In this document: piece after piece, positions 1-8,935 of the stretch
Layout of the letters: each line of letters opens with the position of its first letter
Position numbering within the stretch: the first letter of the stretch is position 1
Source of the DNA: an uncultured Veillonellaceae bacterium
GTDB taxonomy: Bacteria > Bacillota > Negativicutes > Selenomonadales > Selenomonadaceae
Assembly (NCBI GenBank): GCA_902766015.1
Contig: CACXCC010000058.1
Span: forward strand, 1-36,744
DNA length: 36,744 nt
Direction of reading: 5' to 3'
Translations under genes and position numbers: made by a program
Notes under the pieces: generated by a model
The model's database searches: none
What the model was told of the DNA's origin: nothing
Seen by the model: only the letters and a program-made list of their open reading frames with translations

Positions 1-1
1 C

Positions 2-3000
2 GACGAAGAATACGAACAGGTAAAGCCGGTTGTCTTCTCGGAGCCGCCGGTTGACGTGGTCTACGAAGAAGAGCTGCCGGAATTTGCGGGTTCCCGCATC
101 TTTGCCGTCGAGTACCTGCCGGGTCAGTATGACCAGACGGCAGACTCCGCCGCCCAGTGTGTTCAGCTCGTTACCCAGAAAGAGCGCCCGGTCATCCGCA
201 CGGCGCGCGTCATCGTCCTGACTGGCGCGATTGACGATACGGTTTTTGACAAAATCAAAAACTACTGCATCAACAAGGTCGAAAGCCGCGAAGCCGCGCT
301 CGAAAAACCGGAATCGCTCGAAGTCAAGACGAACCGCCCGGATGATGTCGAAATCCTCGCGGGCTTCAACGAGTACGGTGAGGAAGCCCTGCAGGCTTTC
401 ATGAAGTCAAAAGGCTTTGCGATGAGCTTCGATGACCTGAAGTTCTGCCAGGCGTACTTCCGCGACACAGAAAAACGCGAGCCGACGATCACGGAACTGC
501 GCGTTATTGACACGTACTGGTCCGATCACTGCCGTCATACGACGTTTACGACGGCGATCGATGACGTCACGATCGAGGACGGTTATTTCACGCCGGCGAT
601 CACGAAGGCGTATCGTCAATATCTCGCGGACCGCGCCGATCTCTATGCGGAAAAACCGCGCGACATGACGCTCATGGACCTTGCCGTCATCGGCATGAAG
701 GAACTGCGAAAAAAAGGCCTGCTCGAAGACCTCGACAAATCCGAGGAAATCAACGCCTGCAGTATCGTCATCACGGCTGACATCGGCGGCAAACCGGAAG
801 AATGGCTCGTCATGTTCAAAAACGAGACGCACAATCATCCGACGGAAATCGAACCGTTCGGCGGCGCGGCAACGTGTCTCGGCGGTGCGATCCGCGACCC
901 GCTTTCCGGACGTTCCTACGTTTATCAGGCGATGCGCGTAACGGGTGCGGCCGATCCGCGCCGTCCGTTCAGCGAAACGCTCCCGGGCAAACTCCCGCAG
1001 AAGAAAATCACGCTCGGCGCCGCAGCGGGATACAGCTCTTACGGCAACCAGATCGGCCTCGCGACGGGTCAGGTCCGCGAGATTTATCACGAAGGCTACA
1101 TGGCAAAACGCATGGAAATCGGTGCCGTCATCGGTGCCGCTCCGCGCGTCAATGTCGTCCGTGAACGTCCGTCTGCCGGTGACGTCATCGTCCTTCTCGG
1201 CGGACGTACGGGGCGTGACGGTATCGGCGGCGCAACGGGGTCGTCGAAGGAACATACGGAAGAATCGCTGACGACGTCGGGTGCCGAAGTCCAGAAAGGT
1301 AATCCGCCGACGGAACGCAAAATCCAGTGCCTGTTCCGCAATCCGAATGTCAGCCGCATGATCAAACGCTGCAATGACTTCGGCGCGGGCGGTGTTGCCG
1401 TTGCGATCGGCGAACTTGCCGACGGACTCGTCATCAATCTCGATGCCGTCAAGAAAAAGTACGAAGGCCTTGACGGTACGGAACTCGCCATTTCCGAGTC
1501 GCAGGAACGCATGGCCGTTGTCCTTGACCCGAAAGACGTTCCGGCATTCGAAAAATACGCTGACGAAGAAAACCTCGAAACGACGGAAGTTGCCGTTGTC
1601 ACGGAAGAACCGCGTCTCATCATGAAATGGCGCGATCAGCCGATTGTCCAGATGAACCGCGCCTTCCTTGACACGAACGGTGTCCGTCAGCATGTGACGG
1701 CCGTTGTCAGCTCGCCGAAACAAGAAGACCGTTATCTCGGACGCATCCCCGAAGCCGTTGCCGCCTGCGGCGATGACCTCGAAAAAGCATGGAAAGCCAA
1801 CCTCGGCGATCTCAATGTCTGCAGTCAGAAAGGACTCGCGGAGCGTTTTGACTCGACGATCGGCGGCAATACGGTCCTCATGCCGTTCGGCGGCAAAACG
1901 CAGTTGACGCCGTCCGAAGGCATGGTCGCGAAACTCCCGGTTCTCGGTGCCGAAACGAATACGGCAACGGCAATGACGTTCGGCCTCAATCCGGACTTCA
2001 TGACATGGAGCCCGTTCCACGGCGCGCTCTATTCTGTCGTCGAAGCCGCGGCAAAAATGGTTGCTCTCGGCGGCCGCGCCGACAAGATCCGCCTGACGTT
2101 CCAGGAGTACTTTGAGCATCTCGGCAAAGATCCGCAGAAGTGGGGCAATCCGCTCGCGGCACTCCTCGGTGCACTTTGGGCACAGCACGAAATGGAAATC
2201 CCGGCCATCGGCGGTAAAGACTCCATGTCCGGTACGTTTGAACATATCCACGTCCCGCCGACGCTCTGCGCGTTTGCCGTTGACGTCATGAAGGCCGATC
2301 ACGCCGTTTCGCCGGAATTCAAAGGCGCAGGTCACAGCGTTTACTTTGTCCCGGCTCCGAAAGACGAGATGGATCTGCCGAAGTTCCCGGAAATGCGCGC
2401 AAACTTCGCGAAAGTCAGCGCAATGACGGCGTCAAAAGCCGTTCTTGCCGCTCAGACGATTACGGTCGGCGGTACCGCAGCGGCCGTCACGAAAATGGCA
2501 CTCGGCAACCGCATCGGGTTCCGTTTTGACGCGAAACTTGACACGAAACAGCTCTTTACGAGCGATTACGGCTCGATGCTCCTCGAAGTCGCCGATGACG
2601 CCGCGGCGGCAAAAGCACTCGCGGGAACAGGCGCATTCAAACTCGGCGAAACGACGGCGGACAAATCCATCGTCTGCAACGGCGTGACGATCGCGCTGGA
2701 AGGTGTCGAAAAAGCTTACACCGAACCGCTCGAGCGCGTTTTCCCGACGCACGTCAAAGCCAAGGCAAAAGCGCCCGCGACGTACGAACCGTACACGAAA
2801 GGCAATGGCATTACGAGCCGCACGAACCTCGCAAAACCGCATGTCTTCATCCCCGTATTCCCGGGCACGAACTGCGAATATGACTCGGCGCGCGCATGGG
2901 AACGCGCGGGTGCCGAGGCGCAGACGCTCATCGTCCGCAACCTGACGCCGCAGGCCGTCGAAGAAACGGTCGAAGCGATCGTCAAGGGCATCGAAGCATC

Positions 3001-3631
3001 GCAGATCATCATGCTCCCGGGCGGATTCAGCGGCGGTGACGAACCGGACGGCTCCGGCAAGTTCATCGAAGCCATGTTCCGCAATCCGCGCATCGCCGAA
3101 GCCGTCATGGACATGCTCAATAAACGCGACGGACTCATGCTCGGTATCTGCAACGGTTTCCAGGCGCTTATCAAACTCGGCCTCGTCCCGTACGGCGAAA
3201 TCCGTGACCTGACGCCGGAATCCCCAACGTTGACGCATAACACGCTCGGACGTCACGCATCCTGCATGGTTGACACGCGCGTCATCTCGAACCTTTCGCC
3301 GTGGTTCAATAATGTAAACGTCGGTGACGTTCACTCGATCGCTATCTCCCACGGCGAAGGACGTTTCGTCGCCTCGCCGGAAGTCATTGCCGAGCTCAGC
3401 AAAAACGGTCAGATCGCGACGCAGTATGTCGACGAAGCGGGTAATCCGTCCATGGAAATCCCGTACAACCCGAACGGTTCGATCGACGCGATCGAAGGTA
3501 TCACGAGCCCGGACGGCCGCATCCTCGGCAAAATGGGCCACTCCGAACGTATCGGAGCGAGCGTCTTCTCGAACATCCCGGGCAACAAAGACCAGCAGCT
3601 CTTCGAAGCCGGTGTTCGTTACTACAAATAA
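2..3631 (+). CDS. purL: Phosphoribosylformylglycinamidine synthase, large single-chain form (5' end missing)
   Basis: This enzyme converts FGAR, ATP and glutamine to FGAM, the fourth step of de novo purine synthesis, in the cytoplasm. The frame is open from base 2 with no start inside the window, so the N-terminus is cut off; 1209 residues are visible, and the family is usually about 1250-1300 long. The internal GTG at 56 is unlikely to be the true start because the codons before it already read as protein. The synthase part carries the FKNETHNHPTEIEPFGG motif of the PurM-like ATP-binding fold. The C-terminal class I glutamine amidotransferase domain shows the nucleophile in GICNGF (visible residue 1050) and the His-Ser-Glu of MGHSER (1180-1182), so it makes its own ammonia. 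This is one fused chain, not the split PurL/PurQ/PurS system of B. subtilis. A terminator follows directly. Confidence 0.97.
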   Translation, partial: DEEYEQVKPVVFSEPPVDVVYEEELPEFAGSRIFAVEYLPGQYDQTADSAAQCVQLVTQKERPVIRTARVIVLTGAIDDTVFDKIKNYCINKVESREAALEKPESLEVKTNRPDDVEILAGFNEYGEEALQAFMKSKGFAMSFDDLKFCQAYFRDTEKREPTITELRVIDTYWSDHCRHTTFTTAIDDVTIEDGYFTPAITKAYRQYLADRADLYAEKPRDMTLMDLAVIGMKELRKKGLLEDLDKSEEINACSIVITADIGGKPEEWLVMFKNETHNHPTEIEPFGGAATCLGGAIRDPLSGRSYVYQAMRVTGAADPRRPFSETLPGKLPQKKITLGAAAGYSSYGNQIGLATGQVREIYHEGYMAKRMEIGAVIGAAPRVNVVRERPSAGDVIVLLGGRTGRDGIGGATGSSKEHTEESLTTSGAEVQKGNPPTERKIQCLFRNPNVSRMIKRCNDFGAGGVAVAIGELADGLVINLDAVKKKYEGLDGTELAISESQERMAVVLDPKDVPAFEKYADEENLETTEVAVVTEEPRLIMKWRDQPIVQMNRAFLDTNGVRQHVTAVVSSPKQEDRYLGRIPEAVAACGDDLEKAWKANLGDLNVCSQKGLAERFDSTIGGNTVLMPFGGKTQLTPSEGMVAKLPVLGAETNTATAMTFGLNPDFMTWSPFHGALYSVVEAAAKMVALGGRADKIRLTFQEYFEHLGKDPQKWGNPLAALLGALWAQHEMEIPAIGGKDSMSGTFEHIHVPPTLCAFAVDVMKADHAVSPEFKGAGHSVYFVPAPKDEMDLPKFPEMRANFAKVSAMTASKAVLAAQTITVGGTAAAVTKMALGNRIGFRFDAKLDTKQLFTSDYGSMLLEVADDAAAAKALAGTGAFKLGETTADKSIVCNGVTIALEGVEKAYTEPLERVFPTHVKAKAKAPATYEPYTKGNGITSRTNLAKPHVFIPVFPGTNCEYDSARAWERAGAEAQTLIVRNLTPQAVEETVEAIVKGIEASQIIMLPGGFSGGDEPDGSGKFIEAMFRNPRIAEAVMDMLNKRDGLMLGICNGFQALIKLGLVPYGEIRDLTPESPTLTHNTLGRHASCMVDTRVISNLSPWFNNVNVGDVHSIAISHGEGRFVASPEVIAELSKNGQIATQYVDEAGNPSMEIPYNPNGSIDAIEGITSPDGRILGKMGHSERIGASVFSNIPGNKDQQLFEAGVRYYK

Positions 3632-3659
3632 TTCGATTGACACGTCAATCGCAGCAAAC

Positions 3660-3695
3660 AAAAAGAACCGACCGTTTGGCCGGTTCTTTTTTATG
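3660..3695. terminator. Bidirectional intrinsic terminator between purL and the MATE gene
   Basis: AAGAACCG and CGGTTCTT form a stem flanked by A-rich and T-rich runs on opposite sides. It can therefore end purL from the left and the convergent MATE gene from the right. Confidence 0.85.
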
Positions 3696-3735
3696 TGTAT
3701 TCGTTTATCATCCTGCATGGACAGTATAGCCGATA

Positions 3736-5064
3736 TCAATAGCGGCTGCCGAATTTCTTCAGGCATACGATCGACAGCAGCGCGGAGAGGATGCCCGCGC
3801 AGAACGGCATGTACCAGACGCCGGGGAGGCCGAGGAGCGGGACGAGGAGGGCGAGTCCGGCAAGCGGAGCGAGAAGTGTGCCGACCATGGACAGGAAAAG
3901 CGAGATCTTCGGGTGTTCGAGCGCGGTAAAGTAGCTCGACACGCAGATGTCGACCCATTTGACGAGATAGGAGAGGGCGAACGCGGAGAGCGTTGCGAGC
4001 GAGAGATTCATCAGCGTCGTGTCACCGGGCGTGACAAAAAATGTCAATGCCCACGGACCTGCCGTTTTCAGGAGGACGAGGGCGGAAAGAGAAAGCAGCG
4101 CCGCGCCGATCATGATGTATTTCTGGAGACGCCGCGTCCGCTCGCGCAGTTTGGCGCCGTAACAATAGGAAATCGCGGGCTGCAACGATGACGTCAGACC
4201 GAAGACGAGCATCGAAACGACGCTGTCGAGGTACATGACGACAGAAAATGCGGCGACGGCGAGCGTTCCGCCGAGTTTTATCAGGACGGCGTTGACAATG
4301 AGGCTCATGAGCGACGAAGCCGTACTGTCAAAGAAATCGGACGATCCGTTAAACGCGAGTTTGCGGAACTGACGGAAGGGGATGACATGACGCACAAAGC
4401 GCAGTTCCGTGCGGTGCGCGAGAAACGGGAGTAAATTCAGCCAGGCTCCCGCCGTCAGAGAAACCGCCGTCGCGAGAGCCGCGCCCTCGATGCCCCAGTT
4501 CCAGCGGACAATCATCAGATAGTCGAGGAAAATACTCAGAAACGCCGTCCCGACATTGACGCCCATGCTGTAGTTTTGCCAACCGCAAATGCGAAGGTAA
4601 TTGTCCATGGCAAAGAAATACAGAAAGAGCGGCGAGGCGCCCGCGAGGATATACAGATACGTCGCGGCCTCACGAATCACGGCGGGATCGGCGCCGATCA
4701 CATGCAGGAACGGCTCCGTACCGATCCGGATGACGACGGCGACCGCGATCGAAACGAGGAAAATCGCGAGCAGGGAAGACGTCAAAATGCGGCAGGCTTC
4801 TCCGTTTTTTCCCGCACCGAGACGCGCGGCAATCTGCACGGACGAGCCTGCCGCGATCATGTCAATAACGGCCGAAACAAGCATAAAAATCGGCATGACG
4901 AGATTGACGGCCGCCAGTGCAGTCGCACCGAGAAAATACCCGACAAACACGCCGTCAATGATCGAATAAAGCGCAATCGCGCTCATGCTGATCGTCGCCG
5001 GCAGAGCGCAGCGGATGATGAGTTTTCCGAGTGGAAGCTCGGCAAAGTCGCGGCTGTTTTTCAT
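3736..5064 (-). CDS. MATE family multidrug/cation antiporter
   Basis: This 442-residue protein is of typical MATE length and is hydrophobic throughout, with about 12 membrane segments expected. The N-terminus (PLGKLIIRCALPATISMSAIALYS, around residues 10-33, then DGVFVGYFLGATALAAVNL) matches the start of the MatE fold. A second, similar half begins near residue 230 (FNGSSDFFDSTASSLM). Family members export cationic drugs or metabolites in exchange for Na+ or H+ at the inner membrane; the substrate cannot be read from sequence. The start ATG at 5064 has an AAGGATTC ribosome site just upstream. A consensus -10 (TATAAT on the minus strand, 5099-5104) lies in the short gap to the divergent SGNH gene. 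The gene is convergent with purL. Confidence 0.93.
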   Translation of the reverse strand: MKNSRDFAELPLGKLIIRCALPATISMSAIALYSIIDGVFVGYFLGATALAAVNLVMPIFMLVSAVIDMIAAGSSVQIAARLGAGKNGEACRILTSSLLAIFLVSIAVAVVIRIGTEPFLHVIGADPAVIREAATYLYILAGASPLFLYFFAMDNYLRICGWQNYSMGVNVGTAFLSIFLDYLMIVRWNWGIEGAALATAVSLTAGAWLNLLPFLAHRTELRFVRHVIPFRQFRKLAFNGSSDFFDSTASSLMSLIVNAVLIKLGGTLAVAAFSVVMYLDSVVSMLVFGLTSSLQPAISYCYGAKLRERTRRLQKYIMIGAALLSLSALVLLKTAGPWALTFFVTPGDTTLMNLSLATLSAFALSYLVKWVDICVSSYFTALEHPKISLFLSMVGTLLAPLAGLALLVPLLGLPGVWYMPFCAGILSALLSIVCLKKFGSRY

Positions 5065-5188
5065 AAAAGAATCCTTTCGTGTTCGTATTTACTATTCCAT
5101 TATACCGTACCGCGTGCACCGTGCATAGTGGGAGTTTGACGCGGGCGTTTATGCTTAGCGGGCATCAAGATAAGGCAAAAAGAAGTAT

Positions 5189-5217
5189 TTGAATCAAGTA
5201 TCACTTTACTCTATAAT
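5189..5217 (+). promoter_or_regulatory. Sigma-A type promoter for the SGNH hydrolase gene
   Basis: TTGAAT (5189-5194), a 17-bp spacer and TATAAT (5212-5217) form a near-consensus promoter. Transcription would start near 5224, only about 20 nt before the ATG at 5243. This rules out the in-frame TTG at 5189 as the translation start. Confidence 0.75.
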
Positions 5218-5242
5218 AGAGTCAAAGAAAGGGGGCGGTTCT

Positions 5243-6553
5243 ATGAAACTGCAAAAACGATATCTCCAAGGCATGCTCGTAGGACTGGCCCTGCTGCTCG
5301 TGCCGGCGGTCTGGTCAATCCATTCGCTCGGCGGGAATCCTTTGACACGGCCGGACGGGATCGTCGCGGCGGCGAAAACGGCAGTCGGTATTCATCCGAC
5401 GACATATCACCTGCATTGGGAGGAAAATCCCGATGCCGTCTGGTACAGCGCCGAGTTCCACGACGCAGCGGGACGCATGGTCGAGCGTGTGCCGAAAGTT
5501 TACTCGAATGACATGATCGTGCCGCATACCGTTTCCGGCGAAGACACCATGCGTCATCTCACCTATTCGGTGCAGGCGTTTGACTTTGACGGCAATGCGA
5601 TCTCCCTGCCGTCAATCCCCGCCCCGGTCCTCCCGGACAGTGAGGAAGTGACCGATGCACCGTGGCCGCGCTCTGTATATAATGAAGGAAACGGCACGAC
5701 GCTCCTCTATCCCGTTTACGCTTACACGTCTTATCCGGGCGCGGCATTATACGAAGTCGAACTGCTCACGCACAAACCGGAGAATCCGAACGGCTGGGAA
5801 CCGTCGCATTTCCGCGTTGCTTCATTCGTTTCCTATCTGACGGATCAGTACGACGATCGGGCGCGCATCGGCGAGTATTACTGGCGCGTACGTGCACTGC
5901 GGGCAGACGGACGTCCGATCTCATGTTGGAGCGACGCGAGAACGTTCCGCACGTCACCGCGCGACAACTGGACCGTTGCCGTCTTCGGCGACAGCATCGG
6001 CCACGGCGGAGGACATCTCTCCTACTGTCCGACGGATTGGGATTACAGTTTCCTTTCGTACCTCTCGTTCCCCGCGATCAACCTCTCGCAGAGCGGCGAC
6101 ACGTCCGAGATGATGAAAGACCGCTTCAAGCGCGATGTCCTGCCGTTTCATCCGCAGGTCGTCCTCATTATGGGCGGCAGCAACAGCCTGCGCGAATCGA
6201 TCCCTGCGGAAAATGTCATCGAGGACCTGCAGGCCATGGCCGACATGGCGCGGGAACACGGCATTCGCCCGATTCTCCTGACGCTCCCGCCGATCAATCC
6301 GGAGCAGATCGAGAAAACGTTTAAAGAACCGACGTACGAAGACTGGCGAAAATCCTTTAACGAAGTTAACGAATACATCCGCACCCAGCCGCACATTGAC
6401 ACGGCGGCGGCGTTTGACGAAACGAAAGACCTGCCTGCCGAGTATGCCCTCGACGGACTGCACGGCGACTGGCGCGCGAAAAAGATGATGGCTCAGGTCA
6501 TCAATGAAGATATCGGGCGCATCCTCGATGAAGAAGACGCCGAGATGCCTTGA
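5243..6553 (+). CDS. Membrane-anchored SGNH/GDSL-type hydrolase
   Basis: This is a 436-residue predicted esterase/acylhydrolase. The start chosen is the ATG at 5243, behind a strong AAAGAAAGGGGG site and a promoter that excludes earlier starts. Residues about 8-28 form an uncleaved-looking hydrophobic anchor, placing the enzyme outside the cytoplasmic membrane. Residues about 40-240 look like two fibronectin-type or interaction modules (HLHWEENPDAVWYSAEF; LYPVYAYTSYPGAALYEVELL). The catalytic domain begins at VAVFGDSIGHGGG (nucleophile Ser251), continues with QSGDTS and ends in DGLHGDW (Asp404, His407). Block III reads MGGSNSL where many family members have GxND, a mild deviation. The natural ester (cell-wall, exopolysaccharide or lipid acyl group) cannot be read. 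A bidirectional terminator follows. Confidence 0.88.
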   Translation: MKLQKRYLQGMLVGLALLLVPAVWSIHSLGGNPLTRPDGIVAAAKTAVGIHPTTYHLHWEENPDAVWYSAEFHDAAGRMVERVPKVYSNDMIVPHTVSGEDTMRHLTYSVQAFDFDGNAISLPSIPAPVLPDSEEVTDAPWPRSVYNEGNGTTLLYPVYAYTSYPGAALYEVELLTHKPENPNGWEPSHFRVASFVSYLTDQYDDRARIGEYYWRVRALRADGRPISCWSDARTFRTSPRDNWTVAVFGDSIGHGGGHLSYCPTDWDYSFLSYLSFPAINLSQSGDTSEMMKDRFKRDVLPFHPQVVLIMGGSNSLRESIPAENVIEDLQAMADMAREHGIRPILLTLPPINPEQIEKTFKEPTYEDWRKSFNEVNEYIRTQPHIDTAAAFDETKDLPAEYALDGLHGDWRAKKMMAQVINEDIGRILDEEDAEMP

Positions 6554-6562
6554 ACCCCGGAC

Positions 6563-6605
6563 AATAAAAAGAAGCCTCGCAATCACGCGAGGCTTCTTTT
6601 TTTAT
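6563..6605. terminator. Bidirectional terminator
   Basis: A GCCTCGC stem pairs with GCGAGGC around a short loop, flanked by AAAAAGAA on the left and a long T-run on the right. It serves the SGNH gene and the convergent gene at 6616-7260. Confidence 0.88.
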
Positions 6606-6615
6606 TGTGGTGTGG

Positions 6616-7260
6616 TTATTTGGCCGTCAGAATCTCCTGATCGTTTACGATAATCGTACCGCGGCGGGCCTGATTCTTGGCGAAATGGATCATCGCGCGG
6701 GCGACATCCATCGTCGGCATCGGGCGGAAACGGCGGAACATGCGCAGCTTGTTAAAGAACTGCAGGACTTTGACAGAGAGCGTCTCCGTAAAGCGTTTCG
6801 CCGGATGACGGATCAGAGAAGGCGGGCGCAGGATAAACGCGCGCGGGAAAGCCATCTTCGTAACTTCCTCGTCAATCTGGCCTTTCATCTTCAGATAGAA
6901 GGCAGCCGACGTCTTCTTTGCGCCGATCGACGAAACGATAATAAACGACGGGACGCCGTTTTCCTTCGCGGCTTTGGCAAAGGCGATCTGGTAGTCATGG
7001 TCGACATGCCACTGAGCCTGCTTGCTGCCGGCTTGTTTCTTCGACGTACCAAGGCAGGAAAAGAGCACATCACCCGTTACGAGGTGCTTCCATTCCTCGG
7101 GCTTGTCAAAGTTAATGACATGGATTTGGAATTTTTCACCGGGAGACGGGATCTCGCGGCGGACAAAAAGGTGAACTTCCGTGAACGATTCATCGGCAGC
7201 CAGCTGCGTGATGAGGTCACGGCCGACGGCGCCCGTAGCGCCGATTACATTAGCGATCAT
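6616..7260 (-). CDS. NAD(P)-binding Rossmann-fold protein, atypical SDR (HTATIP2-like)
   Basis: The 214-residue product opens with MIANVIGATGAVGRDLITQL, the GxxGxxG dinucleotide-binding loop right after the first beta strand. FSCLGTSKKQAGS (around residues 70-80), SSIGAKKTSAAFYLKMKGQ (a serine and a Tyr-x-x-x-Lys-like pair near 110-125) and RPPSLIRH follow, as in small atypical SDRs of the NmrA/HTATIP2 group. These are cytoplasmic oxidoreductases or NAD(P)H sensors and the substrate is unknown. The ATG has a GAAAGGAGAATTCC ribosome site. The gene lies 48 bp downstream of 7309-7764 on the same strand, so the two may be cotranscribed. Confidence 0.85.
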   Translation of the reverse strand: MIANVIGATGAVGRDLITQLAADESFTEVHLFVRREIPSPGEKFQIHVINFDKPEEWKHLVTGDVLFSCLGTSKKQAGSKQAQWHVDHDYQIAFAKAAKENGVPSFIIVSSIGAKKTSAAFYLKMKGQIDEEVTKMAFPRAFILRPPSLIRHPAKRFTETLSVKVLQFFNKLRMFRRFRPMPTMDVARAMIHFAKNQARRGTIIVNDQEILTAK

Positions 7261-7308
7261 TGGAATTCTCCTTTCGAATCAATTAAAAGATAAAACAATG
7301 GGCTGAAG

Positions 7309-7764
7309 TCAGTGCAACTGGTCCTTCCAGTACTGCAGATCATGCGCATCGAGAGGCAGGTCGATGACGTCACCGTTTACATAGGTAAACCGTACGCGGA
7401 CCTCGGCGGCGCCCAAGATCGCGGCAAGCGTTTCCTGCGGGAGTGTCAGGAAAAACTCGTTCGTGCACTTCATTGAGGTATCCCACGCCCGCGGCTGCTG
7501 CGAAACATCCGCGTCAAGGACGAACTCCCGGCCGTCCGCGATGACGGTCACCGTCTGACCCGGCTCCGCCGGACTATAGCGGAAATCCCGCATCGAGAGC
7601 GTCGCCTCGCGGACCGTGCCGTCCGCCGAACGCACACCGCGGAAGTCGATGTTGCAGTAAGCCGACAGACTCGCGGCACTGCGGTGATCCGTCATATACG
7701 TATATCCGTAAACGCCGCCGAAAACCGCCGCTGCGATGAGCAGCGCAATCCATCCTTTGCGCAT
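7309..7764 (-). CDS. Small membrane-anchored or secreted protein of unknown function
   Basis: This 151-residue protein has an N-terminal hydrophobic segment after MRKG (residues about 5-22), then TYMTDHRS and an extracytoplasmic part of about 125 residues. That part is rich in beta-type stretches (VTVIADGREFVLDADV; VRVRFTYVNGDVIDL). There is no cysteine lipobox at the expected place. I recognise no family. An AGGAGT ribosome site precedes the ATG, and a minus-strand TACAAT box (7814-7819) could serve as its -10. It may share a transcript with the Rossmann-fold gene downstream. Confidence 0.7.
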   Translation of the reverse strand: MRKGWIALLIAAAVFGGVYGYTYMTDHRSAASLSAYCNIDFRGVRSADGTVREATLSMRDFRYSPAEPGQTVTVIADGREFVLDADVSQQPRAWDTSMKCTNEFFLTLPQETLAAILGAAEVRVRFTYVNGDVIDLPLDAHDLQYWKDQLH

Positions 7765-8115
7765 GACTGACTCCTTTCTGTATAAGTTAGAATTATTGGA
7801 TTGGAATAGCGTAATTGTAGCAGATTATGGAGGAAAAATAAAGACTTTGAAATGTAAAATTAATAGATTTGTAAAAAAATTTTTACTAATTGTAAATTAT
7901 ATGTAAAATATTAGCGGATAAAGTAAAATATATGTAAAGAAAAAACCGCACGCCGGACGAGCCGGGTGCGGTTGACAACGGAAACGGGAAGGATTCGGAT
8001 TTAATGGTTAACAGGGTTGACACGTTGACAGGATTTTCGGGCGAAATAGAGGAACTGACAAGCCGTTTGTCGAATTATTCCATATGTGTATTGATTAGGA
8101 AAGCAGGGTGGTATC
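7765..8115. other. Gene-free, AT-rich intergenic region with repeated TGTAAA motifs
   Basis: The stretch 7825-7945 is far richer in A+T than its surroundings. It holds five TGTAAA hexamers beginning at 7853, 7870, 7891, 7902 and 7933. The last four are 21, 11 and 31 bp apart, close to whole helical turns. A GC-rich hairpin follows at 7940-7973. I see no convincing gene. TTGACA boxes occur at 8017 and 8025, but no good -10 follows them. Confidence 0.5.
7940..7973 (-). terminator. Hairpin with U-tract in the minus direction, with no obvious gene upstream
   Basis: AACCGCAC (7944-7951) pairs with GTGCGGTT (7966-7973), and an inner CCGG/CCGG pair extends the stem. Read on the minus strand it is followed by six T. 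No minus-strand gene is visible to the right of it, so it either ends an unseen antisense or small RNA or is only a structured boundary. Confidence 0.5.
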
Positions 8116-8523
8116 ATGATAAAACTCGTTGTCGTTATCCAGTGCGACCTCGTGACGAAACGCTGCAGCGGATTTCTCTGTATGCGGGCGTTTTATAACG
8201 GCGAGGAGCCGATGAAGGAGTACAATCCCGCCGAAACGCGGTATATGAGCCTGACGTGCGGAGGATGCAACGGCGGATGTCTCACGGCAAAACTCGAAAA
8301 TCTCTCGAAATGGCTGAAAAAGGAAGGCATCGAAAAGGACGAAGTCGCCGTGCATCTCGCGTCCTGCATCTGCACGGAGAGCTATCACCGGCCGCCCTGC
8401 ATGTTTGAGAATTTCCTTAAACAGATCATTACGAAGCACGGGTTCCGCGTCGTCCTCGGCACGCATATCTCGAAAAAGGCGTCGGAGCGCCGCGCAGCGG
8501 GCATTTATAAACCGATCCGCTGA
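8116..8523 (+). CDS. CGGC domain-containing protein
   Basis: This is a 135-residue cysteine-rich cytoplasmic protein. MIKLVVVIQCDLVTKRCSGFLCMRAF supplies three cysteines near residues 10, 17 and 22. The diagnostic CGGCNGGC sits near residues 54-61, followed by ASCICTESYHRPPCMF around 86-100. The spacing of these cysteine groups matches the CGGC (putative metal-binding) family, whose biochemical role is not established; binding of a metal or an Fe-S cluster is inference. An AGGAAAGCAGGGTGG stretch acts as the ribosome site. The next gene begins 6 nt after the stop, so the CGGC, VOC and lysine-rich peptide genes probably form one transcript ending at the 9068-9096 terminator. Confidence 0.87.
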   Translation: MIKLVVVIQCDLVTKRCSGFLCMRAFYNGEEPMKEYNPAETRYMSLTCGGCNGGCLTAKLENLSKWLKKEGIEKDEVAVHLASCICTESYHRPPCMFENFLKQIITKHGFRVVLGTHISKKASERRAAGIYKPIR

Positions 8524-8529
8524 GGTGAC

Positions 8530-8910
8530 ATGATGGAGATAGAGGGAATCGATCATTTTGTTATCACGACGGGGGATCTCGCGGCCTGTCTTGACTTTTA
8601 CGGGAAGCTGCTCGGTCTGCCGATTGACGCGAAGAACGGGCGCTACGCGATCCGTCTCGGTGCACGGAAGATCAATATCCATACGCGTCCGGGGGAGTTT
8701 CAGCCCGCGGCGGCGAGTCCCGCGCCCGGGACGCAGGATTTCTGCCTGACGGTGCGGGGGGATATCCGCGCAATCCGCGATGACCTCGTGTCGCGCGGCG
8801 CTGACGTTACCCTGGGACCCGTCCTGCGTCACGGCGCCCGCGGCGAGATGGACAGTATTTATCTGCGCGATCCCGACGGCAATCTCGTCGAGCTCGCGGT
8901 GTATCGGTAA
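8530..8910 (+). CDS. VOC-superfamily protein (glyoxalase/dioxygenase fold)
   Basis: This 126-residue single-module protein has the beta-alpha-beta-beta-beta pattern twice. IEGIDHFVITTGDLAACLDFYGKLLG has the first metal-position His in DHFVITT. IYLRDPDGNLVELAVYR at the end has the typical RDPDGNLVE motif with the metal-binding Glu. Members are small metalloenzymes such as glyoxalases, fosfomycin-type transferases and ring-cleaving enzymes, and the reaction here cannot be named. ATG codons at 8530 and 8533 are both possible behind GAGGTGAC, and the upstream stop codon lies within that ribosome site. The gene probably forms an operon with the CGGC gene. Confidence 0.9.
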   Translation: MMEIEGIDHFVITTGDLAACLDFYGKLLGLPIDAKNGRYAIRLGARKINIHTRPGEFQPAAASPAPGTQDFCLTVRGDIRAIRDDLVSRGADVTLGPVLRHGARGEMDSIYLRDPDGNLVELAVYR

Positions 8911-8935
8911 TTGACACGTCAGAGGGGGTGACACT

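Noticed and set aside
407..2335. 642-residue minus-strand open frame opposite purL
   Set aside because: It is the antisense shadow of purL: arginine- and phenylalanine-rich, with no family motif and no ribosome site. Strong codon bias in GC-rich genes leaves the opposite frame open.
2432..3958. 508-residue minus-strand open frame across the purL 3' end
   Set aside because: It runs through a clear terminator and overlaps purL and the MATE gene; composition is that of an antisense shadow.
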